From Candidatus Aerophobota bacterium (GTDB taxonomy: Bacteria; Aerophobota; Aerophobia; Aerophobales; AE-B3A), in the NCBI GenBank assembly GCA_030672445.1, contig DAOVGK010000014.1:1-7664 (forward strand): 7,664 nucleotides of DNA, read 5' to 3'. A program made the position numbers and the translations under genes. This document shows, piece by piece, positions 1 to 5,707 of the stretch; position 1 is the stretch's first letter; the number at the start of each line of letters is the position of its first letter. Under the pieces are notes generated by a model. It was not told the origin of the DNA. It saw only the letters and a program-made list of their open reading frames with translations, and searched no databases.

Positions 1-13
1 AAATAGTCCAAGT

Positions 14-1135
14 TCATTTTTCTTTCACCAGACTCATTACCTTTTGAGCGATTTGTTGTGCAGCTTGTGGGCAGGCAAAGTCTTCTACGTGCCTCTGCCA
101 TTCCTTCCGATAAGAAGAGTCATTCAAAAAATGGCCAATTAAGTCAACTATATCCTCCTTATTCTTTAATTCAAAAGCAAGTTCCTTTTCTAAAAGAAGT
201 TCCTTATTTCTCCTTTCCTGTCCGGCCAGAGAATCAACAATCCCCAAGGGTAAACTTTTGGCCAGAGCTTCCGCAGTAGTGAGCCCCCCTGGCTTACTAA
301 TTAATAGGTCTGATATTTCCATTAACTCATCGATTTCCCGCGTATATCCAAAGACTTTTAAAGGCAAGTCCAACTTAGGTTGCATCCTTCGAAATTTGTT
401 TCTTAATCTCCGATTTATTCCCGTCACTACTAGAAGTTGAATAGGAAGATGTGAGTTAGCTAAACCAAGCACAATCTCCTTGAGCGATCCCATTCCCTGT
501 CCTCCTCCCATTAAAAGGACAGTAAACAGATCCTCTTTTGTCCCCCATTTTTTCCTTAAGTTTTTCCTACCTTTAGATCTGGAGAAATTAGGAGAGATAG
601 GAATGCCAGTAATTCGGATTTTATTTAGAGGAATTCCCCTTTCTACTAGATTTTCCTTTAATCCCTCATGAGGTAAGAAATACACATCAACCTCGTTATA
701 GAACCAGTAAGGATGAAGGCAAAAGTCGGTGGGGACAGCAGCCAACAAGTAATCTAAACACTTCTTTTTTTTTATGATAGAGGAAAGAGCACAGGCTATG
801 CTATGAGTACATATGACAGCTTGAGGATTAAAAGGAAGAATAACCTCTCTGTATAATCGTAGGTAATTTGTGCGATATAAAAAATTCCTTAAAGCGTAGG
901 TGGACCAATATACCTCTTGGCTATCCCAGATAAGATCCCAAAACCAGGGTGCGAGAGTAATTATGGCATAATAGAGACTATCCAATAAGGTCCTTAAGAA
1001 GCGATTCCCGTGCTGAAACAGGTTCTCTCCCCGTACCTCCACCTCTGGATAAAATTCCATAAAAGCCTGTTTAATAGCTTCCGCAGCCTGCCTATGACCA
1101 GAAACAGCTGATATATACAAAAGCAGAACTTTCAT
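14..1135 (-). CDS. MGDG-synthase/MurG-like lipid glycosyltransferase (GT28 type)
   Basis: A 373-residue protein with the two-domain GT-B layout of processive diacylglycerol glucosyltransferases and MGDG synthases. The N-terminal acceptor domain begins with SAVSGHRQAA (residues 9-18), a variant of the usual glycine-rich GxGHxxAA loop. It continues with VICTHS (107-112) and PTDF..H.YW (135-144). The C-terminal nucleotide-sugar domain has LLMGGGQGMG (207-216) and SKPGGLTTAEALAKSLP (280-296), then GQERRN (305-310), where the sugar nucleotide is normally held. Family members act at the inner membrane, moving a sugar from a UDP-sugar to a lipid such as diacylglycerol. The exact donor and acceptor cannot be read from sequence. 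The ATG overlaps the stop of the upstream acyltransferase gene (ATGA), with a purine-rich AAGGGGG about 10 bases before it, so translation is probably coupled. The family call is secure; the substrate is open. MurG is less likely because the N-terminal motifs are of MGDG-synthase type. Confidence 0.85.
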   Translation of the reverse strand: MKVLLLYISAVSGHRQAAEAIKQAFMEFYPEVEVRGENLFQHGNRFLRTLLDSLYYAIITLAPWFWDLIWDSQEVYWSTYALRNFLYRTNYLRLYREVILPFNPQAVICTHSIACALSSIIKKKKCLDYLLAAVPTDFCLHPYWFYNEVDVYFLPHEGLKENLVERGIPLNKIRITGIPISPNFSRSKGRKNLRKKWGTKEDLFTVLLMGGGQGMGSLKEIVLGLANSHLPIQLLVVTGINRRLRNKFRRMQPKLDLPLKVFGYTREIDELMEISDLLISKPGGLTTAEALAKSLPLGIVDSLAGQERRNKELLLEKELAFELKNKEDIVDLIGHFLNDSSYRKEWQRHVEDFACPQAAQQIAQKVMSLVKEK

Positions 1136-2067
1136 TTCTCGAATGCCCCCTTAGGTTCTAAGAGAAGCCAGTGGTCAGGGTAGTAACAAAGATAGTCCTC
1201 TACAATTTGAATAAAACTATTTATGGCTTCTTGTAGATCCCTTTCCTCACTCTCACCTTTCTTTACCTCTAAAGGAGTCTCGACAATTGCCTTTTGTCTC
1301 CCATTCCATCTGTCTCTGATGATAAAGGCAGGGGTAATCATAGCCTCGGTCCGTCGAGCCAATCTGAACGGCCCTGAGGGGATATCAACCTCACGGCTAA
1401 AAAGTTCTGCTTTCATTGTCTGCTCTAAGTTTTCGTCAGCAAGTATGGCCAGAATCTCGTTTCTTTTTAAAACTTTTATTCCCTCCTTTAATCTGGCCAA
1501 GGGAATAACTTTTATCCCCTTTTTTTTACGTATGTGGTTAAAGAGCCTATCTGTTTTCTTGTTGTTGTGGGCCCTTACCAGAAAATTTACCTTATATCCC
1601 GAGAGAGCTAAGCTGATCCCACCCCACTCCCAATTACCAAAATGGGTTGACAATAGTATCGCTCCTTTTCTTTTGGAGAGAGCACAATCGAGATTTTCGA
1701 TCCCCAGAGGCGTGACCAGACGAAAAAATCTGTTTTGATCTAATCCGGGTAGCCAAAGAAACTCCCGTAGATACTTAGCAAAATTACGGTACATCCCAAC
1801 CACAGTTTTTCTCACCCCAGGATCCTCCTTATCTTTACCCAGAACCAAGGAGATGTTGTGAAAAGCTGCTTTTTTATACACTCTGTATTTGCCGATGGGG
1901 ATTAGGAAAAAAAGATCAGCCAATCTCTTAGCTACCCAGTAAGCTAACGACGAAGGTAAAAAACGAGAGAAGAACTCCCCCACTTTGTACAAGAGATAGA
2001 CCCACACCTTGTGCTCACTCTGCACTAGACCTTGATAAGACAAGGAATTATTGATTCTAAAGAGCAA
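1132..2067 (-). CDS. LpxL/HtrB-family lysophospholipid/lipid A acyltransferase
   Basis: A 311-residue protein of the LpxL/HtrB/MsbB family, near the usual length of about 300. The catalytic HX4E motif is HFGNWE (142-147) in the context LLSTHFGNWEWGG. The following block has the family's late motifs: LAILADEN (207-213 region), a SGPFRLARRTEA stretch (231-242) matching the acceptor-side GPxxLAxxT pattern, then a proline and arginine (TPAFIIR). A hydrophobic N-terminal stretch (about 21-58) probably anchors it to the inner membrane. Characterised relatives transfer an acyl chain from acyl-ACP to a lipid A precursor; other clades acylate different glycolipids. The C-terminus reads DHWLLLEPKGAF, not the common W.hRR-type ending, so the acceptor is uncertain. 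The longest frame opens with TTG at 2067 and has no well-spaced ribosome site. GTG at 2025 or 2007 are credible alternatives, since conserved-looking sequence begins near residue 21. It lies between the permease and glycosyltransferase genes and overlaps the latter by 4 bases. Confidence 0.85.
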   Translation of the reverse strand: MLFRINNSLSYQGLVQSEHKVWVYLLYKVGEFFSRFLPSSLAYWVAKRLADLFFLIPIGKYRVYKKAAFHNISLVLGKDKEDPGVRKTVVGMYRNFAKYLREFLWLPGLDQNRFFRLVTPLGIENLDCALSKRKGAILLSTHFGNWEWGGISLALSGYKVNFLVRAHNNKKTDRLFNHIRKKKGIKVIPLARLKEGIKVLKRNEILAILADENLEQTMKAELFSREVDIPSGPFRLARRTEAMITPAFIIRDRWNGRQKAIVETPLEVKKGESEERDLQEAINSFIQIVEDYLCYYPDHWLLLEPKGAFEK

Positions 2068-2077
2068 ATAACTCGCT

Positions 2078-2142
2078 CTATTCCTTTAATCCTCTCTTTT
2101 GTTTTGCTTTTTAATCCTTTACCCCTTTAATCCTTTAATCCT
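2078..2142 (-). repeat. Degenerate octamer repeat AGGATTAA
   Basis: On the minus strand the octamer AGGATTAA occurs in tandem: 2142-2135, 2134-2127, a variant AGGGGTAA at 2126-2119, and 2118-2111. After a 17-base AT-rich interruption it recurs at 2093-2086, followed by the variant AGGAATAG at 2085-2078. The tract therefore covers the last codons and stop of the permease gene and most of the 51-base gap before the acyltransferase gene. Each unit contains an AGGA core resembling a ribosome-binding site. Because 8 is not a multiple of 3, gain or loss of a unit would change the permease C-terminal frame. The repeat is directly visible; any function is conjecture. Confidence 0.75.
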
Positions 2143-3366
2143 ACTTTTTCTTGACACCAGGACCTTGCTACCATACACCAGCAGCATTACTCCGGTGAGG
2201 TAAAAGATACTCTGAATAGGTAGCCGCGCACCTAATACTCCGGCTACCCAGATAAAAAGAAGAAAAGACGAGTTAATTATTACCTCTAAGGCAGAGAAAA
2301 CTCTGCCTCGAATTCTATCCGGGGTCATTTCTTGAGTCAAGGTGTAAGCAGCTATCATAATAGGAGAGGAAATAAATCCGATAATACCTACTCCCAAAGA
2401 GAGCGAGAAAAGAGACTTGCTTCCTCCTAGAAGAACAGCACAGACTCCAGAAGTGAGGATTCCCCCTACAATAACTTTTTCTCGCTCAATGTGCTCTCCA
2501 AAATGTCCATAGATTAGAGATCCGGCTAGCATTCCTATTCCGAGGAAAGTAGCAAGCACACTCAGGCCAACAGTTCCTAAATCTAGAGCCTTGGTGACAA
2601 AAACTGTAACCAAGAGATACCCAATACCACTGGCTCCCATGAGGATAAAGAAACTTGTGGCAACAAATCTGATTCTGGTCTTCTTTCTGATGAAATTTAA
2701 TCCCGCCATGAGCTCTTTGGCCGCTCTTCTAATTCCTCCCTTGCTCTCTTCTGGAGGATCCTCTTTAATCCTGATAGCAAGTATAGCCAGCCCAGAGAGA
2801 AAATAACTAAGAGAATCAAGATAAAAGCTCATCTTCGTTCCTGCCCAGGCTACTATTATCCCCCCTGCTACAACTCCCCCAATCATAGCTATGATGCGGG
2901 TAATGTTGGAAAGAGAATTGGCAGCAAGAAGCTCTCCTTTTTTGACTAGATTGGGGATAATTGCCGATTTAGCAGGAGAGAAGAAACAGGTTACGGTAAA
3001 TACCAGGAATATAACCCCATAAATGTACCACATACCGGCTGTATAATTTGCCAGAAGAGGAATAAGTAAAATTAAACCAGCTCGTAGAAGGTCAGCCATG
3101 ATGAGAGTATTTTTACGACTCCATCTATCCACATAGACTCCGGCCAGAGGACTAAAAAGTAATATGGGTAGAATGGAAAAAAAAAAGAGATTCCGCATCA
3201 CCGGGACAGAATGGGAGAGAGAAATTCCCGCTGTTTGCTTTAAGTATAAGCCTACCAGAGCCATCTGAGCTAGACGGTCCCCAAACTGGGAAATGATTTG
3301 TCCTATCCAAAGAGCCAAAAAATTCACATTTCTTAAAACTCTAAGGGGACTGCCTTGTGGCTCCAT
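2119..3366 (-). CDS. MFS permease of the MFS_3 (EntS/LplT-like) type
   Basis: A 415-residue, very hydrophobic protein with about twelve membrane segments in two halves, joined by a charged cytoplasmic loop (about 200-232, KEDPPEESKGG onward). The loop between helices 2 and 3 carries the MFS signature as GVYVDRWSRKN (76-86). FFSPAKSAIIPNLV (128-141) is typical of the MFS_3/DHA3 exporters and of the lysophospholipid transporter LplT. A second-half motif, TPDRIRGRVFSAL (348-360), is also typical of this branch. Known members export siderophores or drugs, or flip lysophospholipids; the substrate here cannot be read off. Its place as first gene before an acyltransferase and a lipid glycosyltransferase hints at a lipid or lipid-linked cargo, but that is context only. 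ATG at 3366 is used; upstream GGAAATAA is a weak ribosome site. The last residues (RIKGLKG) are encoded by a tandem octamer tract. Confidence 0.85.
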   Translation of the reverse strand: MEPQGSPLRVLRNVNFLALWIGQIISQFGDRLAQMALVGLYLKQTAGISLSHSVPVMRNLFFFSILPILLFSPLAGVYVDRWSRKNTLIMADLLRAGLILLIPLLANYTAGMWYIYGVIFLVFTVTCFFSPAKSAIIPNLVKKGELLAANSLSNITRIIAMIGGVVAGGIIVAWAGTKMSFYLDSLSYFLSGLAILAIRIKEDPPEESKGGIRRAAKELMAGLNFIRKKTRIRFVATSFFILMGASGIGYLLVTVFVTKALDLGTVGLSVLATFLGIGMLAGSLIYGHFGEHIEREKVIVGGILTSGVCAVLLGGSKSLFSLSLGVGIIGFISSPIMIAAYTLTQEMTPDRIRGRVFSALEVIINSSFLLFIWVAGVLGARLPIQSIFYLTGVMLLVYGSKVLVSRKSRIKGLKG

Positions 3367-3385
3367 TTATTTCCGGTTTTTTTTA

Positions 3386-3414
3386 AACTTATCATATACC
3401 CCATCCCCTGTCAA
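3386..3414 (-). promoter_or_regulatory. Candidate sigma-70-type promoter of the permease operon
   Basis: On the minus strand a perfect TTGACA lies at 3414-3409. Seventeen bases later is TAAGTT (3391-3386), a poor -10 match. GATAAG with a 15-base spacer is an alternative. Transcription would start near 3379, giving a short leader before the ATG at 3366. The -35 box is strong but the -10 is weak. Confidence 0.4.
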
Positions 3415-3416
3415 GA

Positions 3417-3444
3417 TTCATAGTTCATGGCTCATAGCTCATAG
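3417..3444 (+). repeat. Heptamer array, left arm (YTCATRG x4)
   Basis: Four exactly contiguous 7-base units are read on the plus strand: TTCATAG, TTCATGG, CTCATAG, CTCATAG. This array is the left arm of a 28-base inverted repeat with 3537-3564, matching at 24 of 28 positions with one mismatch per unit. It starts directly after the CTGTCAAGA that contains the permease -35 box. Confidence 0.85.
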
Positions 3445-3522
3445 TTGACCACAGTGAGGTAAATAAAATGGACAGACTACTTTTGTGAATTTGATGAATC
3501 AAGCTATTATAAACTTTACCCC

Positions 3523-3564
3523 TCATGAACCATGAGCTATGAACTATCAGCCATGAGCTATGTA
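3523..3564 (-). repeat. Heptamer array, right arm (YTCATRG x6, inverted)
   Basis: Six contiguous 7-base units are read on the minus strand from 3564 downward: TACATAG, CTCATGG, CTGATAG, TTCATAG, CTCATGG, TTCATGA. The first four pair unit by unit with the left array, and the last two have no partner. The one-mismatch-per-unit pattern looks like drift from a perfect palindrome or independent growth of the same repeat. Confidence 0.85.
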
Positions 3565-3572
3565 AGTCACTC

Positions 3573-3600
3573 TTGACAGTTGCTCCTATTCTTTTATCTT
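3573..3600 (+). promoter_or_regulatory. Candidate sigma-70-type promoter of ispE-spoVG-era
   Basis: A perfect TTGACA -35 box (3573-3578) is followed after 16 bases by TATCTT (3595-3600), a four-of-six match to TATAAT. Transcription would begin near 3607, giving a leader of about 38 bases to the ispE ATG. This is the best promoter match in the intergenic region and lies just outside the right heptamer array. Confidence 0.5.
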
Positions 3601-3644
3601 ATGAGAAGTAGGAAATATTAGGAAAAAAGAGGGTTAATAAAACA

Positions 3645-4517
3645 ATGAAGGGACAGTTAACCGTTAAGGCAGCGGCTAAGGTCAATCTCTATTTAGATGT
3701 ACTGGGAAAGCGCAGCGACGGTTATCACGAGATCGAGTCGATTATGCAGTCGGTGACCTTGTATGACAGACTTGTTTTCAGACCTCTCAAGCAAGAAATC
3801 ATAATCTGGTCCGACAATCCTAAGATCCCTTTAGGAAAAGAGAATCTTTGCTATCAAGCTGCTGAGCTCTTTTTAAAGAAGACGGAGATTAAAAAAGGAG
3901 TGCAAATCGAGATTCATAAAAGTATTCCCGAAAGATCAGGGTTAGGAGGAGGCAGTGTTGATGCTGCGGCTACCCTGTGGGGAATGAATAAACTCTTCGA
4001 GACAGAAATTCCTCTTCTTGATCTCTCAAAATTGGCTAAGTGGTTGGGAGCAGATGTTCCCTTCTGTTTGAAAGGGGGGACATCGCTCGTTAGAGGGAAA
4101 GGAGAGACTCTTATTCCGCTTCCTCCCATAAGAGATGGGTGGTTAGTCTTGCTAGATCCAGGAATTCCTATCTCTACTTCTTGGGTCTACCAGAAGATAA
4201 GAGTGAGATTGACAGAAAAGAGATTAAGCACTAAACTCCTTACTAATTTAGTAAAGAAGCAAGGCCTACTCGGAATAAGCACATCTTTATATAATAGACT
4301 AGAGGAAGTAGTTCTTAAAAAGTTTCCCTTAATCAAAGTAATTAAAGAGGAGATGATCAAGGCAGGAGCAAGAGGAGCCGCCATGACCGGTAGTGGATCT
4401 GTTCTCTTTGCTGTGGCAGAGAGAAAAGAGGAGGGTGAAAGGATCCTCAGCAAATTAAAAAAAAGGGGAAGGGTCTACCTAGTGCAACCCACAGATAAAA
4501 ATCTTAAGGAGGGTTAG
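3645..4517 (+). CDS. ispE: 4-diphosphocytidyl-2-C-methyl-D-erythritol kinase
   Basis: A 290-residue GHMP-superfamily kinase of normal IspE length. It phosphorylates the 2-hydroxyl of CDP-methylerythritol with ATP in the cytoplasm, the fourth enzymatic step of the non-mevalonate (MEP) route to isoprenoids. Visible motifs are AKVNLYLDVLGKRSDGYHE (11-29) with the expected catalytic lysine 12, and the ATP-binding loop PERSGLGGGSVDAAA (95-109). GADVPF (135-140) supplies the catalytic aspartate 137, and MTGSGSVLF (247-255) is the third GHMP motif. The ATG at 3645 is preceded by GAGGG at 3629-3633, 11 bases away, which is slightly long. It is first in a three-gene operon with spoVG, only one base from its stop, and with era. 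In many Gram-negative bacteria ispE is followed by prs, whereas Firmicutes keep spoVG nearby, so this arrangement resembles the latter in shortened form. Confidence 0.96.
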   Translation: MKGQLTVKAAAKVNLYLDVLGKRSDGYHEIESIMQSVTLYDRLVFRPLKQEIIIWSDNPKIPLGKENLCYQAAELFLKKTEIKKGVQIEIHKSIPERSGLGGGSVDAAATLWGMNKLFETEIPLLDLSKLAKWLGADVPFCLKGGTSLVRGKGETLIPLPPIRDGWLVLLDPGIPISTSWVYQKIRVRLTEKRLSTKLLTNLVKKQGLLGISTSLYNRLEEVVLKKFPLIKVIKEEMIKAGARGAAMTGSGSVLFAVAERKEEGERILSKLKKRGRVYLVQPTDKNLKEG

Positions 4518-4521
4518 GGTG
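4506..4521 (+). promoter_or_regulatory. Ribosome-binding site deciding the spoVG GTG start
   Basis: AAGGAGG at 4506-4512, inside the last codons of ispE, is a near-perfect anti-16S match. It stands 6 bases before GTG at 4519-4521. With the ispE stop at 4515-4517, this supports the GTG start and coupled translation. Confidence 0.8.
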
Positions 4522-4776
4522 AAGATCTCAGAAGTGAAAATAAGGAAGGTTGAGGGAAAAGACAAGTTTAAAGCTTGGGCAACTATTACCTTTGACAATT
4601 CTTTCCGTGTCCATGGGCTAAAGGTTATTGAAGGAAAGAACGGACCTTTTGTGGCTATGCCCTCTCGCAAATTGCCCAATGGAGAATTCATAGATACAGT
4701 CTATCCCCTTAATGAAGAACTAAGGGAAACAATTCAAAAGGAAGTCCTTGCAGAGTATAGCCGGGAAGAAAGCTAA
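4519..4776 (+). CDS. spoVG: SpoVG family nucleic-acid-binding regulator
   Basis: An 85-residue protein matching SpoVG over its full length (family usually 84-100). It opens with MKISEVKIRKVEGKDKFKAW and has the conserved centre GPFVAMPSRKLPNGEFIDTVYP (42-63), then a short C-terminal helix (LNEELRETIQKEVLAEY). SpoVG was named for a Bacillus sporulation and septation phenotype, but homologues occur in many non-sporulating bacteria, where they bind DNA or RNA and adjust expression of other genes. Presence here is not evidence of sporulation. It starts at a GTG one base after the ispE stop, backed by a strong ribosome site, and ends 18 bases before era. The Firmicute neighbours purR, yabJ and glmU are absent. 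Identification is firm; the regulatory target is unknown. Confidence 0.95.
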   Translation: MKISEVKIRKVEGKDKFKAWATITFDNSFRVHGLKVIEGKNGPFVAMPSRKLPNGEFIDTVYPLNEELRETIQKEVLAEYSREES

Positions 4777-4794
4777 GGAAAGGAAAACCCCCAA

Positions 4795-5691
4795 ATGGAA
4801 AATTTTAAGGCGGGATTTGTTACTTTAATAGGTAAACCTAATGCAGGAAAATCGACTTTGATCAATCAGTTGGTAGGAGAAAAAATTGCCATTACTTCAG
4901 CTAGGCCCCAAACCACTCGAAACATCATCAAGGGAGTGGTAACCTTCGATGAAGCTCAGGTGATCTTTCTGGACACACCCGGGATAATCAATCTCACCCA
5001 GGCCAAAACTCTGGTGGACAGGCACATGATAGAAGAAGCACTTAAGAGTCTAGAGGGAATAGATTTAATAGCGGTAATAGTGGAACCCTTTACTGTCTCA
5101 CCCGAGGACCGGTTCATTTTAGAAAATTTAAAAAATATACCTAAGCCTATTTTTCTGGTTATCAACAAAATAGATAAGATAAAGGAGCATGAGCTAGATT
5201 CTATAAAAAAAGAATATGAGAACCTTTTCTCTTTTGTGAAAATTGTTCCCATCTCGGCCAAAAAAGGAACCAATCTTTCTATCTTGATGGGAGAAATGAT
5301 CCAGCATCTTCCTCCTCATCCTGCCTACTACTCTTCAGATCTCATTACCGATCAACCAGAACGCATTCTGGTGGGGGAGTTAATTAGAGAAAAAATCTTT
5401 AATCTTACCCATGATGAGATACCATATTCGGTGATGCTTAAGGTAGTTCAATTTGAAGAAAGACCCCAAAATTTAATTTATATCCGGGCATCCATTTATG
5501 TCGAACAGGCTTCCCAAAAGGGGATTTTAATCGGTAAATCGGGAAAAATGATAAAAAAAATAGGTAGTCTGGCTAGAAAGGAAATAGAAAAGCACCTTGG
5601 CTGTCAGATCTACCTAGATTTATGGGTAGGGATCAAAAAGCAGTGGCGAAGGCGCAAAGAATCTCTCAAGGAACTAGGATATAAGATATAA
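4795..5691 (+). CDS. era: GTPase Era (ribosome assembly)
   Basis: A 298-residue Era protein of normal length. The N-terminal GTPase domain has G1 GKPNAGKS (13-20), G2 ARPQTTR (36-42), G3 DTPG (60-63), G4 NKID (124-127) and G5 SAKKG (154-158). The C-terminal KH RNA-binding domain has ERPQNLIYIRASIYVE (222-237) and the GxxG loop GKSGKMIKKIG (247-257), and the protein ends in the usual basic helix (KKQWRRRKESLKELGY). Era binds the 3' end of 16S rRNA during late 30S maturation. The G1 loop has alanine where valine is common, and the switch II stretch after DTPG (IINLTQAKTL) differs from the usual IHKP type; neither should abolish function. ATG at 4795 follows AAGGAAAGGA, a good ribosome site. It is last in the operon and ends 12 bases from the convergent proB stop. 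Confidence 0.97.
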   Translation: MENFKAGFVTLIGKPNAGKSTLINQLVGEKIAITSARPQTTRNIIKGVVTFDEAQVIFLDTPGIINLTQAKTLVDRHMIEEALKSLEGIDLIAVIVEPFTVSPEDRFILENLKNIPKPIFLVINKIDKIKEHELDSIKKEYENLFSFVKIVPISAKKGTNLSILMGEMIQHLPPHPAYYSSDLITDQPERILVGELIREKIFNLTHDEIPYSVMLKVVQFEERPQNLIYIRASIYVEQASQKGILIGKSGKMIKKIGSLARKEIEKHLGCQIYLDLWVGIKKQWRRRKESLKELGYKI

Positions 5692-5707
5692 GTTTAGAGA
5701 TACTTAT
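5688..5707. other. Weak AT-rich palindrome between convergent stops
   Basis: ATAAGT (5688-5693) pairs perfectly with ACTTAT (5702-5707) across an 8-base loop. The stem touches the stop codons of both era and proB. There is no GC-rich stem and no following T-tract, so it is not a standard intrinsic terminator; it is the only hairpin candidate between the two convergent genes. Confidence 0.3.

Larger units (their letters stand above)
3367..3644. other. Divergent intergenic region with paired promoters and inverted heptamer arrays
   Basis: This 278-base space separates the leftward permease operon from the rightward ispE operon and holds no convincing gene. From left to right it contains: the permease leader and candidate promoter, a 4-unit heptamer array, a 78-base AT-rich core, a 6-unit heptamer array in opposite orientation, the candidate ispE promoter and the ispE leader. 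The layout is roughly symmetric about the core, which suggests a shared regulatory region or an inserted small palindromic element. Confidence 0.7.

Noticed and set aside
1223..1738. 171-residue open frame on the plus strand
   Set aside because: Entirely antisense to the acyltransferase gene, which has clear family motifs; the antisense translation shows no recognisable domain.
3376..3386. T-run near the permease leader as a terminator
   Set aside because: No GC-rich stem precedes it on either strand, and it lies in the leader of the permease gene, not after a gene end.
3468..3488. Tiny reading frame (MDRLLL) with a GAGGT upstream in the intergenic core
   Set aside because: Six codons with no attenuator hairpin or link to the downstream pathway; too short to distinguish from chance.
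3483..3510. Second rightward promoter TTGTGA-N16-TATTAT in the core between the arrays
   Set aside because: A plausible -10 but an imperfect -35, and transcription would cross the right heptamer array. The TTGACA promoter at 3573 is a better candidate, so this was not listed as a feature.
3417..3564. CRISPR-like repeat array
   Set aside because: The repeated unit is 7 bases and strictly contiguous, without unique spacers, and the two arrays face each other; no cas genes are nearby.
4519..4776. Sporulation capacity inferred from spoVG
   Set aside because: SpoVG is widespread in non-sporulating bacteria, and no sporulation-specific gene is in the window.
4956..5273. 105-residue open frame on the minus strand
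   Set aside because: Lies antisense inside era, serine-rich with no motif; a by-product of era codon use.
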